Made by a program: the position numbers and the translations under genes
The notes under the pieces: generated by a model
What the model saw: the letters and a program-made list of their open reading frames with translations, nothing else
Database searches by the model: none
Told to the model about the DNA's origin: nothing
Assembly: GCA_034414595.1 (NCBI GenBank)
Contig: DAOULY010000017.1
Span: 62,001-126,000, forward strand
DNA: 64,000 nt
Direction of reading: 5' to 3'
Origin: DAOULY01 sp034414595
GTDB taxonomy: Bacteria; Chloroflexota; Dehalococcoidia; SZUA-161; JAUWZY01
Shown here: positions 61,232 through 64,000 of the stretch, piece by piece
Position numbering within the stretch: the stretch's first letter is position 1
Layout of the letters: the number at the start of each line of letters is the position of its first letter

Positions 61232-61347
61232 ACAACTCTCAAATACCCCTTTTCATTCAAGCTAATGCCCTTCGGTAGCGAGGTTTGCTGCTGATCTGCA
61301 TACCAGTGGCTGTATAACGAGGTGATAAGAGTTTTGGGGAGGACTAA

Positions 61348-62292
61348 ATGTACAGCAAAATCTGGGTGACCGGCGGGTCAGGGCTGGTGGGTGCAGCTTT
61401 ACAGTCCATCAAAGATGACTATACCGAGAGAGAATTCACATTTACTGGCTCGAAAGACTGTGATTTGACCAATTTGGATAATGTATTGAAATATGTGGAA
61501 ACTCATAGACCTGATGCCATTATCCACCTGGCAGCGGTCAGTGGGGGTATTGGTCTTAGTATCAAGTACCCCGCTACCTTGCTCAGAGATAATGTGTTGA
61601 TGAACATTAACGTTCTGGAGGCAGCAAGAATCCTGGCGGTGAAGAAGGTGGTGATGACGCTTTCGACGGGGATGTATCCAGCCGATGTCCCTAATCCAAT
61701 CTTGGAAGAGTACATCCACGATGGCTCTCCCCATGAATCGAATTACAGTTATGCCTTTGCCAAAAGACTGGTCGATCCAGAGATCAAGGCCTACAGGACT
61801 GAATATGGGTTGAACGTAATCGGGCTGGTGCCGAATGGTATTATTGGGGAGAATAGCAACTACAGCTATGAGGCTTCTACTGTGGTGGCGGCCCTCATTA
61901 GGCGTTTCTACGAGAACAGGGAAGGGGATTCAAAGATAGTAATCTGGGGTGATGGGTCGCCCTTGAGAGAGTTTACCTATGCCAAGGATATTGCTCGGGC
62001 CTACATGTGGTGCCTTGACAATTATGACAATGAGCAGATTCTGCACATCGGGACGACTGAGGAGCATAGCATAAAAGATATGGCCTATATGATTGCCGAT
62101 ATCTTAGGCATTGATACAAACCGCATACAATTTGATACCTCGAAGCCAAGCGGCCAGTTCAGAAAAAATACCGACAATTCAAAATTCGTCCGGCTCTCTA
62201 ATTTTCAATTTACCCCGTTCAAAGTCGGTTTGGAGAACACGATAAAGTGGTTCTGTGATCATTATGGCGACAAAACCAAACTTCGGCTATAG
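61348..62292 (+). CDS. GDP-L-fucose-synthase-like NAD-dependent epimerase/reductase
   Basis: A 314-residue extended short-chain enzyme with WVTGGSGLVGAAL, HLAAVSGGIGLSIKYPA, STGMYPADVPNPILEE and the Tyr-x-x-x-Lys pair in YSYAFAKR, as in Fcl/WcaG and GDP-6-deoxy-heptose reductases. It is similar to, but not a close copy of, the enzyme at 56548. ATG at 61348 follows GGGGAGG. Together they could make different stereoisomers from one GDP-keto-sugar. Confidence 0.82.
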   Translation: MYSKIWVTGGSGLVGAALQSIKDDYTEREFTFTGSKDCDLTNLDNVLKYVETHRPDAIIHLAAVSGGIGLSIKYPATLLRDNVLMNINVLEAARILAVKKVVMTLSTGMYPADVPNPILEEYIHDGSPHESNYSYAFAKRLVDPEIKAYRTEYGLNVIGLVPNGIIGENSNYSYEASTVVAALIRRFYENREGDSKIVIWGDGSPLREFTYAKDIARAYMWCLDNYDNEQILHIGTTEEHSIKDMAYMIADILGIDTNRIQFDTSKPSGQFRKNTDNSKFVRLSNFQFTPFKVGLENTIKWFCDHYGDKTKLRL

Positions 62293-62371
62293 GTGTTCAT
62301 TGGTTGAAGAGTAGGGACTGGTCTACTGGCAGAGCTGTGCGAGTTTCAGGGATGATGAAGGAAATGCCAGC

Positions 62372-63346
62372 ATGAAATACAGAAAACTCGACAATACTGG
62401 GCTTGAGGTATCTGAGATAGGTTTTGGTGCCTGGGGCATCGGTGGTCTGACTCGTGGGGCAACTTCTTATGGGCCGACGAGTGATGAGGAGTCAAAACTT
62501 GCGCTTCGATTGGCCTTCGAGTCTGGTATCACCTTTTACGATACGTCTGATCTGTATGGGTACGGCCACAGTGAGAGATTGATCGGAGAGACCCTGAAGG
62601 ACGTTAGGGGAAAAACGGTGATAGCATCAAAGGTTGGGTTCCTGGAACATAATGGCCCTCAAGATTTTTCACCCAGACACATTAGAGAATCGATCGAGCG
62701 GAGCCTGAAGCGGCTGCAAACGGACTACCTTGACCTCTACCAGCTTCACAGCCCACCGATAGACCTGCTGGAAAAGGATGACAGCATTTTGCATACCTTG
62801 AGTTCTCTGCAAAAAGAGGGCAAGACACGTGCTATTGGGATCTCTGCCCGTTCTCCTGACGACGGATTGATTGCTATAGAGAAATTGGGCTTTAAGTCAG
62901 TTCAGGTGAACTTCAATATGGTGGACCAGAGAGCCATTGAGAATGGTCTGTTTGATCTGGCGAAGAAAGAGAATGCGGGGATTATAGTCAGAACACCTCT
63001 ATGTTTCGGTTTTCTCACCGGAGGGTATTCGGCTGATAGCGAGTTCGATTTCCGGGACCATCGAAGCACGTGGCCTCGTGAGCAAATAGAGCGCTGGGCA
63101 ACAGCCCAGCAATTATTCTCTTCTATTCTCGAGGAAAATGAGGGACAAACTGGTGCCCAAATAGCGCTAAGGTTCTGTCTGTCATTTCAAAGTGTTTCTT
63201 CTATCATCCCCGGAATGCTCACCGCAGGGGAAGTTAGAGAAAACGTCCTGGCAAGCGAGTTAGGCCCATTTGCAGAGCGGGAACTGCTGAAGATCAATGA
63301 GATATATCGGGATAACACATTCTTCCTGGGTCTAAAACCAAGGTAA
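62372..63346 (+). CDS. Aldo/keto reductase
   Basis: An NADPH-dependent carbonyl reductase of 324 residues. The catalytic tetrad can be seen: Asp57 in YDTSDLYG, Tyr62, Lys87 in ASKVGF and His126 in YQLHSP. The C-terminal part has the cofactor loop and IPGMLTAGEVRENV. In a glycan locus it may reduce a keto-sugar; a general detoxifying reductase is the alternative. It lies three bases before the next methyltransferase gene. Confidence 0.86.
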   Translation: MKYRKLDNTGLEVSEIGFGAWGIGGLTRGATSYGPTSDEESKLALRLAFESGITFYDTSDLYGYGHSERLIGETLKDVRGKTVIASKVGFLEHNGPQDFSPRHIRESIERSLKRLQTDYLDLYQLHSPPIDLLEKDDSILHTLSSLQKEGKTRAIGISARSPDDGLIAIEKLGFKSVQVNFNMVDQRAIENGLFDLAKKENAGIIVRTPLCFGFLTGGYSADSEFDFRDHRSTWPREQIERWATAQQLFSSILEENEGQTGAQIALRFCLSFQSVSSIIPGMLTAGEVRENVLASELGPFAERELLKINEIYRDNTFFLGLKPR

Positions 63347-63349
63347 ATC

Positions 63350-64000
63350 ATGGTGGGAACAGATTGGTACGTTGATTTTGCACAACTCTGGGTTGAGGAG
63401 CAGCAGCTACTTGCTGAACTTGCTGCACTGGTCCCCGCCGATGGAACGATTGTTGAGATAGGAACCGCTCAAGGCGGTTCGGCCTATATCTTCCATAGGA
63501 CTACCGTTCACAAAGAGGTAAATATATACTCCTATGATATCGCACCATTGCCGGAGGCTTATGAACATCTGAAGAACACAAGCGTTACCATTATTGCCAA
63601 GCCTTCGACAGAAGGCGCCCTCACCTGGATGCAGACAGTTGGCCAGCCTATCGACCTTCTGTTCATAGATGGGAGTCATACTCTCCAGCACCTGTTTGAA
63701 GATTTCAATTCATGGGTGTCATTTCTCAAGCCTGGGGGCAGGGTCGTATTCCATGATTATGACCCAGTGGAGCGGGGCGGACTGGCGCATCTGGGCGTCC
63801 GAGTTTGTCTGGATGCGATACTGCGGTGTCAGCTGCTCAACCAGCCGATTCATCAGTATAGAATGCTGCACGGGACAATCGAACACCCAGGGGAGATACA
63901 ATTGGATGAAACAGCCTGCTACCAGTCCTTTGGTGACTTGGGTCGTCAGATTGTTCGTATTCGCGATTCAGACTATACCGGTTGGGCCATCGTCGATAGC
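63350..64000 (+). CDS. Class I SAM methyltransferase (Methyltransf_24-like), incomplete at right edge
   Basis: At least 217 codons continue without a stop to the end of the window. Motif I VEIGTAQGGSAYIF, the acidic turn YSYDIAP, the IDLLFIDGSHTLQHLFEDF segment and LKPGGRVVFHDYD match Methyltransf_24/CmcI-like enzymes, which methylate sugars or catechols. ATG at 63350 is three bases after the previous stop, so it is part of the same operon; the C-terminus lies beyond the window. Confidence 0.82.
   Translation, partial: MVGTDWYVDFAQLWVEEQQLLAELAALVPADGTIVEIGTAQGGSAYIFHRTTVHKEVNIYSYDIAPLPEAYEHLKNTSVTIIAKPSTEGALTWMQTVGQPIDLLFIDGSHTLQHLFEDFNSWVSFLKPGGRVVFHDYDPVERGGLAHLGVRVCLDAILRCQLLNQPIHQYRMLHGTIEHPGEIQLDETACYQSFGDLGRQIVRIRDSDYTGWAIVDS

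Noticed and set aside
1..64000. tRNA, rRNA, CRISPR array or intact insertion sequence
   Set aside because: I looked for T-loop-like motifs, spaced identical repeats with unique spacers, transposase motifs and terminal inverted repeats, and saw none that hold up by eye.

Overview
The window reads as chromosomal DNA of a strictly anaerobic bacterium. The evidence is corrinoid-dependent methyltransferases with a reductive activator, a ferredoxin-dependent 2-oxoacid oxidoreductase, rubrerythrin, radical SAM enzymes and a bacterial type-A-like RNase P RNA. The gene mix (MttB paralogues, UPF0261, geranylgeranyl-reductase family, flippase-like and YfhO-like membrane proteins, many TTG/GTG starts) fits a sediment or groundwater Chloroflexota such as Dehalococcoidia. 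That placement is an inference, not proven by the sequence.

Layout. (1) 1-6.2 kb, plus strand: a methyl-transfer operon of corrinoid protein, two tandem MttB-type methyltransferases without an in-frame amber codon, a DUF1638 protein and the corrinoid activator RACo. (2) 6.3-9.3 kb, plus: a four-subunit 2-oxoacid:ferredoxin oxidoreductase in the order delta, alpha, beta, gamma. (3) 9.7-17.4 kb, minus: two polytopic membrane proteins, a DUF362 protein, a methyltransferase, a SPASM radical SAM protein and a GT2 glycosyltransferase. (4) 17.5-22.3 kb, minus: small ORFs, a tyrosine-recombinase remnant, the RNase P RNA gene rnpB, RNase H, a coiled-coil zinc-ribbon protein, UPF0261 and a geranylgeranyl-reductase-family flavoprotein. 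(5) 22.6-26.2 kb, minus: a 989-residue protein of eleven Ig-like repeats ending in a collagen-like tail, behind a near-consensus promoter, then rubrerythrin. (6) 26.4-29.3 kb: a lipid-kinase-like protein, a NERD nuclease-like protein and an O-antigen-ligase-like protein.

(7) 29.4-64 kb, plus: a surface-glycan locus of about 35 kb, running off the right edge. It holds glycosyltransferases, deacetylases, acyltransferases, methyltransferases and several nucleotide-sugar modules. One module should turn UDP-GlcNAc into a UDP-2-acetamido-2,6-dideoxy-L-hexose (reductase, 4,6-dehydratase, 2-epimerase). A nonulosonate module has NeuB fused to a cytidylyltransferase-like domain, followed by a GT2 fused to a second such domain. 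A heptose module has GmhA, a broken GmhB, HddA, a split transketolase that could supply sedoheptulose-7-phosphate, and GDP-fucose-synthase-like reductases. A second split transketolase lies beside a 4,6-dehydratase-like enzyme and a DegT aminotransferase.

The glycan locus carries clear scars. A GT4-rmlD junction is present twice as diverged direct repeats, each copy keeping one intact gene and a stub of the other, around a membrane-protein and methyltransferase insert. A truncated second copy of that membrane protein lies 12 kb downstream, and gmhB is cut to about 50 codons. The most unusual items are the two reciprocal cytidylyltransferase fusions with complementary motif loss, the leaderless Ig/collagen protein, and this repeat-flanked insert. 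No tRNA, CRISPR array, intact IS element or rRNA was seen.
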